In this document: piece after piece, positions 1 through 12,780 of the stretch | How the letters are laid out: every line of letters starts with the position of its first letter | Numbering within the stretch: position 1 is the first letter of the stretch | Assembly (NCBI GenBank): GCA_013396655.1 | Contig: WBMV01007712.1 | Coordinates: 1,992,041-2,056,040, forward strand | Source of the DNA: Campylorhamphus procurvoides | Taxonomy: Eukaryota > Chordata > Aves > Passeriformes > Dendrocolaptidae | Length of the DNA stretch: 64,000 nucleotides | Direction of reading: 5' to 3' | Program-made: the position numbers and the translations under genes | The notes under the pieces: generated by a model | Told to the model about the DNA's origin: nothing | Database searches by the model: none | The model's input: only the letters and a program-made list of their open reading frames with translations

Positions 1-1940
1 ACATTAAAATAACACGAGATTTGTGAGGAGAAGGTAAAAGATGGAAGTCAACAGTAGGATAGAGAATAGATTATTCTTCTAGTAAGTAATGAAGATATTT
101 AATTTGATAAATTCTTTTAAGAATCAAATTAGGAACTCCATTGTATTTTGTCAATTCTAAATATGTTGTGTGAATATTGACTTTGGGCTAAATTTTGCAT
201 GGTCAAGCACCAAACCCAAAAAAACTTAAAATTAAAGGTGTTTTTCCTCTTTTTGTAATGGGAGTCCTATTCACAGACACCTTATTACCAGAAGTGTTCA
301 GGAGCAACAAGAAAAGATTTAGAGTTCACTGAGATTCTGGATAGATGAGCATTCCTCTGTGACTTTCACAGTGCTTGAAAGTTTGCACATATAGTCTTTA
401 TTGTACAGACTTTGTGGGACCACACAGACCAGCAGTTCCAGACAATGGCAAGCACCTAAAAATCCTTACCAAAGTCAGATTAAAAATTTTCCAGATGATA
501 CTTGAAATCCCTTTCAAGAAGAAGTCATTTAGAACAACCTACAAAATTAATTTATTATTTAGCAAATAAAATTCCACCAAATCTTTCATTTACCACCAAA
601 CAATGCAAACACAGAGTCAGTATTGTTCAGACCTTAGCTAGCCTGGTTTTTTTTTTCTTTATTTATAGCACCAATATATAACAACAATATAAATGCCCAT
701 GACCTGTAATTCATTGGCCACAGACCTCTCAACCTTTTCAATTTTTAAACTGGACGAAAGGGGACACACTAGATCTGCACAACCAGCCAAAAGCCTACAA
801 GTAAGCTCTCATATGTGGCATTTCTATAGCTAAGAATCCCCTTTTTATTGCCAATCTCATAAACAACAGGCAAGACTTACTGCAAATAATCTTCTGGTGC
901 TGGAAAATATTCCAGGATTTCAGGCATGGGGTAGACTACAGTGAATCAGTACCCTACAGAAGATTTCCTTCATGTGAGCAACTGAGGAGAAAAGAGTTCA
1001 AAACTGATGATCTAAATCTCACAGTTTGAGTTTGTTTCTAATAACAGCAGCTTCAACTACCACCCATTGAAGCAAGACACTCTTGTCACAGTCCATAAAC
1101 TGCTGAAAACAGTTTCCTTTTTTGTGAAGTTCTATAATCAGTCCTTTTAGCTTTATAAAGCAGACTCCAGTTTCATGTCTTTTACAAACCAAACGCCTCC
1201 CACTTTCAAACATTAATTGCCAACATAGCGACAACAGTTCTCTTTGAAGTAGATAGAAAGTAAACTAAATCTGTTGCTAACACTCTGGTTTAATGGTTTC
1301 CATAAGGGAAATGTCACCTGGCTACTGGAAAGAGAAAAGATGCCAATTTCGGGGATTGCTTTCACGATGTGTTTTCTTCACCCTTGGGTGATAATGCATT
1401 TAGTGCTAATTAAGAATAAAGGACATTTTTGAGTCTGTACCTATTTTATGACTTTCAAATTAGCAAGTTCATAATATATTTTAAAGACAAAAAGAACAAT
1501 CAAGGATCCTTTAAGAACAATTACAGGCATGTACAACAGAAACATCCAGACTGTTAAGTCTGTCAAAAGTTCTGGAGATTTACACATCATGTATTACCTA
1601 AATGTGTAGTTGCCCGTTGGCCTGATGCTGAAATGGCAATTGATATCCTTCTTCAAACTGTACAACCAGCTTTAAAAAATTTAACTTCATCATTTCATGT
1701 TGGCATTGACCTGAAGCCCTTTGTTACGCTATTGATAAGGTAGCAGAGATCCACCCAGATACTCTGTATCCCAAATTTAGCACTCCCTTACAGTGGCCAC
1801 AACCACACTATAACACTAAGGGCACTCCTCAGCTATAACCCAGCGATTTGGCTCTTCACTATCAAGATTTTCCAGATTTCTGTCTGTGAGACTCAGTTCT
1901 GTGAGATGCAGTACAACAGCCACAAATGGGGGCAAAGAGG

Positions 1941-1991
1941 CATACATATATACATACACACATACATATGTATATATATGTGTGTGTGTAG
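1941..1991. repeat. TA/CA/TG simple repeat
   Basis: Interrupted alternating purine-pyrimidine tract. It begins with ATAC and ACAC units, passes through TATATATA and ends in TGTGTGTGTG. Such mixed tracts are common microsatellites in vertebrate DNA and are often length-polymorphic. Confidence 0.85.
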
Positions 1992-4649
1992 GCATAGTTC
2001 ATCTGGGACACAGCAAAATAACATTTCCAAAATGTTTTTAAAACTCTTATTTTGAAGTCATTCCAGTTCACTGTTTAAAGCACGCCAGGATCTGCATGGG
2101 AACTTATAAAGCCAGAAAAAAGAACTGAGTCTACAAACTGTTAGGCCTTCTTGTACTGGAGCAATTCTGCACTTTCAAGAGGTTGAATTTCACCACAAAG
2201 GAGAGGCATTATATCCTGTTCAGGTCATTTCTTTTAAGGTGAGGAAGTAGGACCTTAGGAAAGAGACACTTACCCAGACAAGTTAGCAAATAACAGATGC
2301 ACTGAGGCAGACGAAGTTACTGCCCAGTGCCTTGAAGAAAGAATATGAGGAGACATTTAGTGTGTAGCATTGCAAGAAACAGGACAAACACAGAATGATG
2401 CCTCTCAGGGAATGTTTTCCCAGCTTCTTATCAGCCAAAGACTCAGAGGCTTCTTGAGAGTTGTTGCCTATTTAGCAGCCACTAAAGGACCTCATATCCT
2501 TAAACTATGCGACTACTTTTGGCCTCCAGAAAGTCCTGCAGATGCTACATTTTAACTTAGATTTTGCCTGGATGAGTATTTAATTTTATTTCTTAGAAAT
2601 CCACTATTCAAAATTTCATTGGGTGCCTGCCACAATTTTTTTGCTTTGATGAACACTGAACAATTCATCCGTGTGTGATCCATGATTTCATGATTTTGTT
2701 TTAGTCAATCTTTATCACCTCTTTCCCAAACTGTCCTCATCTCTAATTTCTAGTCAGTTTCATCTTTTCTCATATGATGTAACTTGAAGTCTCTGATCAC
2801 TCCTATCATCCTCTATTACTTTACTATATATTTTCTGAACTAGGGAAGAAGAACTGATGGATCCAAATCTGAGTGTGCTATACATCTAAACAGACAAAAG
2901 GGTGTTTTGTTCTGTTCACAAATCCTTTCTTAATAATTTCCATCACTCTGTTTTTTGATCACTGTTGAATGTGGAGCTGATCTTTTCAGAGACTCCTCAA
3001 AGTAATTTCAAAATCTCATTTCTGATTAGTGATATAAAAAGTCCATTTGGTTATATAGGCTGTCACTTTTCATTTTTAATGCAATTTTGCATTTATCATG
3101 CAAAGCACTATCAACACTAAAGTACATCTACTGCTTTATTTTCCTGTCACGTAGTATCACAGTATCCTTCTGCAACAATTTGCAATCAGATTTAGATTTT
3201 ATTATCCTCTGCAATTTAATATCATCTGCAATTGTCACCTCAATATTCCTCCCCTTTCCAGACCGTTGGCAAATATGCTGAAAAGCAAGGTCACAAAACA
3301 AGGTCCTCAGAGATTCCAAAGACAAACTCCATCCACAGCAAGAAATAATCCCATATTTCTATTTCTATTTTTGTTTTCTATCTTTTTCTACTACCTTTTT
3401 AAGTATCTTATACCCCATGGCATGTGTTAGAGACAATGTTTGCTCTGTTTGCTCAAAACTTTCTGAAAAGTTTACAGATATCTGAACAGACACTACTGTC
3501 AAGGTCAGAGTGGTGCTTACCAATTCCTTCAAATAATAAAACAACTTGTGAGCTTATTGGTTATCTCTATACAAGAGCATCATGTACAGATATTAAACCA
3601 TTGTACATATGCTATCTATCCATAGCCTAAGTACATTTTCTGCAGGTTCACTGGGGCAAGAGTCAGGCTAAGCCATCCAGTTCCAATTCTCAGTTAACAT
3701 TACAGACCATTCCCAAATTGGTGCTTCTGATAATTAAAAAAAGAGGTTGATTAGATAATGTAGCAGAGACAACCACTTAGAAATTACATACCTAGGTCAC
3801 TTCAAAACACAACTACTGAGTCCTGGTACTGTTAATTTTACTGACTCAATCTAAAAACTGATTGATTCTTTAGTTTGAGACAAAGCTTCAATAAAGATTA
3901 TACTGAAGAGGAAACAGAAAATTACTACCTCCATAGTGGACATCAATACAAATACCCATCCCTATTTTCTACTATGTCCTCACTGCTTTTGTTCTTTCTT
4001 AGTCTTTCTACTTTTATACCTTAATAATTTATCTGTTGCTCAGTCTCTTTGGCAAATCTCCATGAGTGGCCAGTGACTTGGTTTTAATTCCCTCAGGTCC
4101 ATTGAAATCTGTAAAATAAATCATGATGGAATTTCAGTTTCCATTCAAATGAGAACACAGAGTATCCCTTGCACCTTGAGCTGTCATTTAAACCTGTATG
4201 ACAGGTGAATGTAAAATACCACTGTTCTTATTAATTAAAAGTTAAGACAGTGGAAAATCAGCTCTACCAGACCTATACTGTGCCTGTGAAATTTTAGAAT
4301 TACATGTCACTTTGCACAGAAATGTTACTGTGATGTCTGAAGAGAAATCTCAATTTCCTGCAAATGGGGAGCGCCTTAATACACTTAACTACACACATTA
4401 AATACTTACTAGAAATGTCTGGTTTGGTACATAAAACCAAGAGTTTCTGTCCTGTTTGATAACTCAGTGCAAAGGTAATAGAATAGTTTGTTCAATTTAT
4501 ATTTACATTGTTTGTGGTAATGGGTAGATCTGTTGCAGTACAGATCAATGTTCTCTGGTGACAGAAGATTTTATATCCCAGTTGTCACATTTATGGACAG
4601 GGGACAGAATAAAACCTTCAAAGGCAAGAGTCAAATAATAATTTATGAG

Positions 4650-4786
4650 TTTGCTTTGGTTTTATTTGTTTTTCGCTTGTGTTTTGTTTTGAGTAGGGGT
4701 TTTTATTTGGTTGTTGTTGTTGGGGTTTGGCTTCTTGTGGTTTGTTTGGGGTTTTTTGTTTGCTTGTTTGTTTCTTTTTTTATTGG
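4650..4786 (+). repeat. G/T-rich low-complexity tract
   Basis: About 135 bases composed almost wholly of T and G on the + strand, with runs such as GGGGTTTTTTG and repeated TTTG units. It explains the hydrophobic-looking open frame that crosses it, so that frame is not called as a gene. Similar tracts recur elsewhere in the window. Confidence 0.8.
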
Positions 4787-5114
4787 ACAGAATTTATTAT
4801 ACCTTTTAAAATGTGTCTTTTTAATATCCATAAAATCTTGGTAGGAATGTAGCAGTTAAAGCCTAACTGTAAAGTCTTATTTTAAAACCAGTGGATTTGC
4901 CTGAATACAGGGAAAGGATGGGACCATTTTCTATTTCCTACTCTTCTGATATTCAATCAGAGTTAAATCAAGGTCTACAGCAACTCTGAATTGTGATCAA
5001 GAAGCAAAAGGGAGAGAGAGGGTGACTTTTCATAATTTAACTTTGTGATCAGAATATTACCAGGGCTGAATATGGCAGCTCTTCAGAATTATATTGTACT
5101 GTATTTCAAAAAAT

Positions 5115-5147
5115 GAGAAATCAGAGAAATCAGTTCTGAGAAATCAG
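5115..5147 (+). repeat. Short tandem repeat of a 10-base unit
   Basis: The unit GAGAAATCAG occurs three times: at 5115-5124, overlapping by one base at 5124-5133, and again at 5138-5147 after a four-base spacer. It is small and of no evident function. Confidence 0.7.
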
Positions 5148-8029
5148 AGCTATCAAACAAAAAAGCAAGACACATTCTTGAACAAGAACACATAAGCTTT
5201 CTGATCTCCAGCACAGAGGTTTGAGTCAGTTATCATTTTTCAGTAAAATCAGTTGTGTCAATAATGCTGAGGGAGGTATCAAACAGAAAGCTTTAAATGC
5301 ATACCTTGGAAGCCTCAAGCCACAATTGTCATTTTTGGCTATGAACAAAGATACTTTTCAGGAAGGTCTTTTTTATCTTATCTCTGCTTCAAATTTCAGT
5401 TTTTCCTGCTTTTTTTTCCTCTTCTCCTTTTTTGTTTTATTGAAATCATGTTCAACATTAATAATACAAGAATCAGCCTACCCCCAGAGTCCACTTGGGA
5501 TCTGCAAAGCTGACAACCCCTTTATTCAGAGGCCTGTATGGCGGGGTGTAAAGGAAGGAAAGGAACCCTGCATAGAGGGATTGAGACCTTCCAGAAAACA
5601 GGCAATGGGTTTAAAGGAGGTGCAGATTGCAATGCACGTGGCTCTAGTGCCTGTCCCAGGTGCTTTCTTGCTGTAGTGATACAGGTATAACCTGCTGTAA
5701 CACAGTGTCTGGTTACCTGAGACAACATGGGGCTGTGACCCAGAACAAAGGTGGGAATTTTGGGTGTAGCCCACCTCACAAGAAAGAGATTTCTATATTA
5801 AAAATATTTTCTCTATCCATATTTTCTAATAATATATATTTCATAATAATAGACCTTACTACTAGGAAAGGTAAACTATATATTATATGTGTGCTGTAAT
5901 TTTGTGATACAGTGTTACAAGTCAAAGGGGAGCACAGTTTAAACATACTTCCCTAGGGAAAGCTTTATGTAGGTGTTGCCTGTGAATTACAGAATTCTTT
6001 TATGTTTTAGACACATTTCTCCACATTATAGTAGTTCATTCTTTGAACAAAGATGGAAAATTCAACAAGTACACTACTGTAAAAGTGACATTAAGCAAAT
6101 CTAGAGTTAACACTGGTGACTTCTGTGCATTTACATTTAGGTTATCATCCAGTGCTGGGCCATAGGCAGAATTCTCCAAAATTCAGTATAGAGAAGTGCC
6201 AAAGAATTGGTCTCATAACATGGACAGTCCCAATTGTCTTCAATGTCTCCTAAGAATCACTTCTGTCCTTTAATGTTGAGGGCACAGTAAGCGAGCAAAG
6301 TCAGTACAGCTGTGACTTCTTCACCTCCCTAAAATCAAGCAGGAAAAGAGTATCAGTATGTGAAATATTGAGTGCCTCTACCAGAATATAATTGTTTTCC
6401 TCATTATTAAGGTGCATCTCACAATAACCCAAAACTTCTCCATTAACAACAGGTATAGCTAAGATGCTCAGTCCTAGCCTTATACAGTGGGTAGGTGTTT
6501 TCACACATCCAACAGACATATCAAGCATCTTCTTCCATCATTTCTGTAATCATTCCTCTCTGGCCCCAAGGGCGAGGGGATCAGTTCATGGAGTCCTGGA
6601 GCTGGAGAAATGCAAACAGGCAAGGTGAGATGCCAGGAACAGGGCTTTGATTGCAGTACTGGGCCTTAATGGTTCTCATTAGCCTCACCTAGAGCCTCCA
6701 CCCACACTCCCTTCCCACGGGCAGGGAATGAGCAAGCAAATGGGTGAAGCTTCAAATGTGTGATAGGCCTGAGAGAGCTAAATCTGAATAATTGGTGGCC
6801 TACTTATCACATGCTAAAATGAGGAACAAACATGTAAGTGCTCAGCTGCTCTTGGATTCTCCTAATACTTTAATGCTGCAGGGGTTTATGTTCTCTCTTC
6901 TTTCAGTCTCTTGCTCCTTATCTGAAAGAATCCAATTTTTCTTCCTGAGCAGAGAGCCTACTCACCTAGACAGCTCTCATTTCCTTAATCAATGCACCTG
7001 GTTTGCTCATGAATGTCATACTTTTTTCTTTTAGCTATGCCAGATATAAATACTATGGAATATGTAGTGTAACTTCCTATTCCTGAAAGGAGGATCTGGC
7101 TGGTACAATAGAATTTGAAAACTGTTAGCTAATAAGGGCTGCTGTTTCCCTTGGTAAGACCTCTGCTAGGACACCACTCTTGATATTTTCTGATGGAATA
7201 ACTCTATCTCAGAACATATCAAACTCAAAAGTGACTACATACGAGCCATGTAAATTAATAGCATATTACATGGAAAAGACTGAAAGTGCTGTAGTTGCTG
7301 TTATTTCACCTGCTTTGTTACTCTGTGACAAGAGCTTGTTCCACAGGCCGCAGCAGATAATTTTAAAAGTTACCCATGTCACACAGAAAGATGTCCAAGG
7401 CTTTGATCGTTCAACTCCTTGCAACATTTTCAAATCCCTAACCACTCATTAAATGCCAGCAAGCGTTTCCATCAGGAACAGAGGATAATGCTGGGTGAAA
7501 ACTGAAACTCCAAATTGCATGGCACTGTTGCAGATGCTTGTGGGGACAGACAAGTATCCTTCAGCACCCATTGTAGGTATCACCATTTTCTGTCTTGTGT
7601 GGAGAAAGCCCACATGAATAGCACTGAACACCAGCTGGGATTTGTGTGAGTTGTCACCAAAACTTTTTGTCACCATTTACTTGAATTTTCTTTTTTTTTT
7701 TTTTGGTAACATTGATTCAAGGCATATGAAGGATATTGTAACAGCTATTGATCAGAGTTCTCCACCTTATTATACCTATCTCCCTTTACTTACATGAGGT
7801 TGTGGAGGTTACCAGAAACACCTTTTTTACTTTGATCTTCTCCCCGTGAGGGAGAAGAGAGCAGGATTGGCCACGAGATGTCACCCAGCTTCTATTAGCT
7901 ATTATGCCGGCTCGGGAAAAGGGACCATTCCGAAGCTGTGCTAAAATAGAGACTGTCTCGCCAGCACAAAATAGTCATCTTATGGCAAAAACACAGCGCG
8001 CTAATGGCCCTAAGGAGTGAACTTCTAGG

Positions 8030-8420
8030 AGCTTGCAGAGCGCGGTGGAAAGACAACCCAAGTGGGAGAACAAATCCAGACACTCGTGTCCAGCGCTCGG
8101 TAAAAGGCCGGCTGATGCAACGCGCCCGCTTGGCGCGGACTGCCCCGCCTGGCCAGAGCCGGGATCCGCGCCGGCCCTCATGGATGTGTGAGGAACGTCC
8201 TCGGAGGACAGGCCGGGGCGCGGTGCGGAGCGCTGAGGGCGGTGAGGGGCGGTGAGGGGCGGTGAAGGCGGTGAGGGCCGATGAGTGCGGTGAGGGCGGT
8301 GCGGGGCGCTGAGGGCGGTGCCGCCCGCGCCGGGCCCGCACTTTGCAGACGCTCCCTCGCTCCGCCGCTGCCTCTGCCTGTCACAGGCGCTTCCNCGGAG
8401 GGTGGGTGGGTGGGCGGGAG
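8030..8420 (+). promoter_or_regulatory. MGAT5: CpG island, probable MGAT5 promoter
   Basis: CpG dinucleotides are dense here while the flanks are strongly CpG-depleted. GC boxes are visible (CCCCGCCT at 8143-8150, GGGCGGGAG at 8412-8420, and several GGGCGG units in between) and no TATA box is evident, which fits a TATA-less CpG-island promoter. The next gene downstream on the + strand is MGAT5, so this is the natural promoter candidate; the link is an inference. ETS-family control of MGAT5 is known from mammals. A TTCC core is present at 8391-8394, but base 8395 is an N, so the site cannot be judged. A divergent antisense transcript could also start here. Confidence 0.7.
8237..8278 (+). repeat. 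G-rich decamer minisatellite in the CpG island
   Basis: About four head-to-tail copies of GGGCGGTGAG: two exact, then copies with small changes. Related GGGCGGTG units continue to about 8320. Each copy holds a GC-box-like core, so the array may offer repeated Sp/KLF binding sites and could form G-quadruplex structure on the + strand. Copy number may vary between individuals. Confidence 0.85.
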
Positions 8421-8543
8421 TCTGGTGAAATCTCTCTCTCCCACTGGTGAAATCTCTCTCTCCCACTGGCGATGCCATTTACAAGCTCTCGGTTCCACCC
8501 GGCTGCTGGTTTTGTTCCCTCCTCAAGGCTTTGCGAACCTCTA
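8300..8543 (+). other. MGAT5: Candidate non-coding first exon of MGAT5
   Basis: Inferred exon. Its 3' edge is set by a near-ideal splice donor, GTAAGTGA, at 8544-8551, just downstream of the CpG island and in the orientation of MGAT5. The 5' edge is a guess inside the island; the transcription start cannot be read from sequence. The exon would be non-coding, because the MGAT5 start codon lies in a later exon at 52277. It contains a 22-base tandem duplication and one ambiguous base. Mammalian MGAT5 also has 5' non-coding sequence far upstream of the first coding exon, so the arrangement is plausible, but only transcript data can confirm it. Confidence 0.4.
8423..8466 (+). repeat. 22-base perfect tandem duplication
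   Basis: Two identical adjacent copies (8423-8444 and 8445-8466) of a unit that begins TGGTGAAATC and ends CTCCCAC, with an internal TC run. The copies lie at the downstream edge of the CpG island, inside the candidate first exon. Perfect identity suggests a recent duplication or an active variable repeat. Confidence 0.95.
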
Positions 8544-11500
8544 GTAAGTGAATTTGAGAAAAAGGTTCCTGAAAGCTGTCATGTCTCTGCCAAATGTGCC
8601 TTGGGCTGCCATGTCTGCTACTTTCTTTTATTTATTTATTTTAATGCCAGAGATGCATTGAGCTCTAGACTGGAAGTAACGCTGCTTTCCATCTGCCAGG
8701 TTCGGTATTTCTTACACATCAACATCACCTTGTGGTTTGATCGCAGGGATTTATCTTGTCTGTGAGAAGCCGGGGCTGACCTGATGTGATTGCAGAGGTG
8801 TGCAGACCTCCAGTAAAAAAGTATTCGTGGGGTCCGTTTTATTATCTCCTTTGAGTTTTAGCAGCTGTTTAAGGTACACTTAGTTTTTATTATATTTAGA
8901 GGGGAAATATATTTTTCACTTAGTTTTGGGGAACTAAATCTTTTAGAGGCTTTCTTTTTTTACTGTTAACATAGGGATTGTAGGTTGTGGTACAGCATCA
9001 GTCTCATCTTTTGAGAGTGCTTTTTTCTTTCTGGTATTGTGGTCAACAAATCTGGGAAAATGAATTCTCCGTTCTTGCATTAGTTCTTATTACATCAATC
9101 TCTCTTAATAACTGCAGCAAGAATAGGATGCTCTTTCAATGAAGGGTCATGCTTGAGATTCATGTTATTATACAGTCTTATTTGTCTAAAAGGCCCTGTC
9201 ACCTTGTCCCCATGAAATAGCATGAGAGCTTTTTCAAAAGCATGACTCATAATCCTAAATACAGGAATGAATTTTGACTTAGTGCTGTGCAAGTGCTTTA
9301 TCTGAGCAAACAGCTTTGTATGTAGAAAATGCAAGTAGGGTGGAGGTACTCACCTAATCTTTGTCCTTAGGAGGACAGCATTTGAAGTTGTTTGCAGGCT
9401 ATGGGTATGTCTTTGCTCTCAAATCAATGAGGTGATCTCGGTTATTTCAAAATACTTTTGCTATTTCATAAAAAGCTTTCAAAAAAGGAGGAACCGGTTC
9501 GTTCTTGTTTTTTATTATTGAAACCATTTTGCCTGGGGACACGAAGTTCAATTTAGTCTGAATGAGTGATTTACCTTTTTCCTTCTTCATCTCTATGTAA
9601 TGACTCTGACTGTACTTCATGAGAAACTCTCCTTACTGCAGCACCCACAGTTCACATAATTAGTGCTGGTTGTACCAAGCCTAATAGTGGGGGGGAAAAA
9701 CCCTTCACCTGGGTTTTGTTTTTTTCAGGTGATTTTGTTACATACACAGGGTGACTTTTACTACTGCTTCCTGATCTTTACCTGTATGAGATGATGTAGG
9801 GAGTGGTTTACCCTTAAAATAGCCTGTGGAACAGTAAGTTTAGTGAAAAGAATGTCTATTCTTTATGATATAACATATGCACACTGTTTTCTGTTGCCCT
9901 TCTGAAGAATATGGATTTACTTTGTACGAACAGAATAAGGATTATATAAGAACATATGCTACCTCTTTTCTGGGTGATAAATCCATCTTGCTGTCCCGGA
10001 GGAAGGCAGCTTATACAGCCTGGACTGAAAAGATGCTGAAAGACAAAGTGACTGAATGCTGAATGTAAGAAGATCAGGTTGTTTAAGCTCCCCAAACTAA
10101 AGTGCCTAAAACTTGGGAAGCAGCCAGCAACTCTGGGTGCAAATCATGTAAAATCCTTAATCTGCTTCATGAAATAGAATCTGGCAAAATAATGAAATGT
10201 TCTGAATTCTTAAAATGGCTTAGAATAAAGACAATTGCTCTCCAGTTTGAAGTCATCCCCCTCCAACCAGATTCCCTTCTGTTCCCTTGTGCAAAAAAAG
10301 GAAAGCTTTATATGGTTAACTTCTGTGCTTGCGATAACATGTGGAATTTTATTAGCACTCGTTTCCCTTCAAGTTTGAAATTATTTTTTTTAAGTTTCAT
10401 TTACAGGGTTCTCTTTTGGCATTGTCCTCTAACAAGTACGCTCTGGTTTTGCTTCTGTTGAATAAAATAGCTTAGCATGCAGTTTTCATCCTCATCTTGG
10501 CTCTAAAATTTTATTAGAACTTCAGGAGTCATTGGCATTGCCCTTCGCTGGTATTGTAACTTGATTATTAACTACCTGGTAGGTGTTTTGAAGGCTTATG
10601 TGAATGGAGTGTTCATGTTTTGAGCAGATTGAAATCTAAAGGAGACTGTCCTGGTGTTTCATGAGAGGATGGGGGAATTAGTTCAGTTTTTTTGATAGGA
10701 AGAGCAGTCATAAGGGAGATCTGGTGGCAAATATGGTTATTTGCCAACAGATTGTCTGACTTAGTGTTTGCTTAGTTTCCTAAATAGATATTGGAAAGAA
10801 ATACACTGATGAATATCAGAGTGCCAGGTTCTGATAGTTTTTTCACTTATAGCTCTTATATTATTCCCAAAGTGTCTGCTGAACTCTTCTGCCTAGCCGC
10901 TTTTGGAAGCAGAGCAGTACTCCAGCAGCAGTTCTTGGGAAGGAACATCGGAAGCATCTGCTGAAGGAAATGAACATGCTGCACAGTGCTAATCAGCTGG
11001 GAATCTGATGAGTGGAACTTTTTCAGGAGTTAGGCAGTTTTGCTATTACTGCATCTTCAGTTTCAAAAAAATTCTTAACTGGAGTGGAATAAGGTCATTC
11101 TTTATTCCTGTCTACTTTTGCAATGTTAATATTTGTGCATCTCCGTGTTTCATATACCATATGTGCACATGAACTTAACCAAACAAAAAGAACCCCACCA
11201 AAACCTAACAAATCTTTTGTCTTCCATACTTCAGAAGAAAAAGTGGAATTTTTTATTTGCATCTGTGCACACTCTAAACACTCTCATTTTCCTCTTTGAG
11301 CCTCCTATTATTGGCATAGAATATTGAAACTTCAAAGGCTTCCTTATCTGTTTTACTTTCATTTCTTAAAGAGCCCAAACCTAGAATATAATGAAGTATA
11401 ACTTCTGTGAGGAGTAAATCTCATTCAGATAGTGTTTTGGTTGTGGCTTGATTTCCATCTCTTGTGACATGATTTTTTTTTTGCTATTTCTGGTTTGTTC

Positions 11501-12660
11501 ACATGAATTGATAATTTGCATACTGCAATTCATGGCTACAAAGAGTTTTGTACAAACTTAGACTAATTCAGTGGAGGGGTTTGGATACTGACATAGGCTC
11601 TTTTAGTTGGATGATATTTGAAAGAATTGGTGACACAAGTGCTGACACAGCCTTCCAGGGTAAGAGGCAGTGGCTTTTTGTGACAGTGCAAATTTTTATC
11701 AGTGGGTAGCCTTATTAATTTATTTAAGCTGGAATAGTTCAGCTGTCTTGAGGTGAGTTTGTGGGGTTTTGTTCTTACCTTCCCACAAGGAGAAATCTAG
11801 TCTGCTTTAATCAGGTCAATCCTTCAAGCCCAAGATCTGTCCATGCGCTCCACTCAGGATGTAGCTCCTTTGAGAAACTTCTGCTAAAGTGATGGCATAA
11901 TCCATCTGTGGCAGCTTGTGTACTAGGGAGACACTGCAGTGAACAGAGAAGAGGAAATCAGTTTGTGGGGCAGGGATTCCCTCTTAGAGTACTCTAAGTA
12001 GCAAAGTCCTTTTCTTGAGAAAAGCTTAAGTCAATGCTGTGAGTCATTTGATTTATTATTTATGGTTTGTATGAGTTAAGAATCCTGTGATCCTGGCCCT
12101 TTGAATCTCACAAGGACCTCTTATTCCTGTTAGCTAACTGTGTTTTTTCATACATCCCACAGGCATTCCAAGCTGTTTAACCTTGGTTATTAATCTAACC
12201 TGCTGACGTTTGTCTTACTGATTTTTATATCCTAATAAAAGCCTGTAATCTTTCAAAGCTATCAACCACCTCTTTTGACCTTGTCCTTGAGACAAAGGGA
12301 TTTTCATAGATTACAAGTAGCAGGCTGAACCTGATTTTACTTTTATTGGTTGTTGCTCATGGAGTTTGCTACATTTATTTATATATATAATTTTTGACAT
12401 GTAATGTGTTCCTTTATGTTTCCCTAGAATAGTTTTACAACTAAAACCTTTTTATCACCCTTGGTAGAATTAGGTAATGAAGTTTAGTGCTGCTTGTTTT
12501 CCACTGCCTGTTAAGGTTGTGTTCCTCCCTTTATAAATGCACCATGACTGGTTCAGCTTTTTATGTAGCCTGTACTGAGGTCCTAGCAAAGCATTCTCAG
12601 AAAGCTGCTAGTCAGATAGTAGATTGCATGCTGGGCAAAATCTCTTTACCTAAGGGATTG

Positions 12661-12780
12661 TCAGGCACTGGAAGAGATTGTCAGGGAGCTGGTTGAGTCA
12701 GCATTACTGGAAGAATTCAAAAGACATTTGGACTTGATGATCTCAAATACCTTTCTCATAGTAAGTGATTTTATGATTCT
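12661..12780 (+). mobile_element. CR1 LINE fragment, 3' end
   Basis: The sequence follows the known 3' part of avian CR1: a GGCACTGGAA start, GGGAGCTGGTTGAGTCA, a TTCAAAAGACATTTGGACTTG segment (21 bases; positions 12717-12737), then GATGATCTC, and it ends in the CR1 terminal motif TTATGATTCT. Part of the internal sequence between the middle and the end is missing. It is a decayed, 5'-truncated copy in the same orientation as MGAT5. Confidence 0.8.

Larger units (their letters stand above)
1..7850. other. Upstream intergenic DNA, no recognisable gene
   Basis: AT-rich, CpG-poor sequence. Open frames on both strands are short (up to about 150 codons) and none shows a protein family I recognise or a convincing exon structure. 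It holds a dinucleotide-type simple repeat near 1.94-1.99 kb, a G/T-rich tract near 4.65-4.79 kb and short A/T runs. The stretch around 5.48-5.78 kb is somewhat more GC-rich and could be an old transposon remnant, but I cannot place it in a family. Distal enhancers of the downstream gene could lie here but cannot be identified by reading alone. Confidence 0.6.

Noticed and set aside
4533..4844. Hydrophobic open frame of 103 codons
   Set aside because: Explained by the G/T-rich low-complexity tract.
5221..5779. Overlapping open frames of 82-151 codons on both strands upstream of the gene
   Set aside because: No recognisable family. The hydrophobic part comes from a T-rich run. Possibly an old transposon remnant.
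7895..8544. Several overlapping open frames (83-167 codons) on both strands of the CpG island, rich in Pro, Arg and Ala
   Set aside because: GC-rich DNA lacks stop codons in all frames, and the Pro/His/Arg repeats come from the decamer minisatellite. Two frames also cross the N base.
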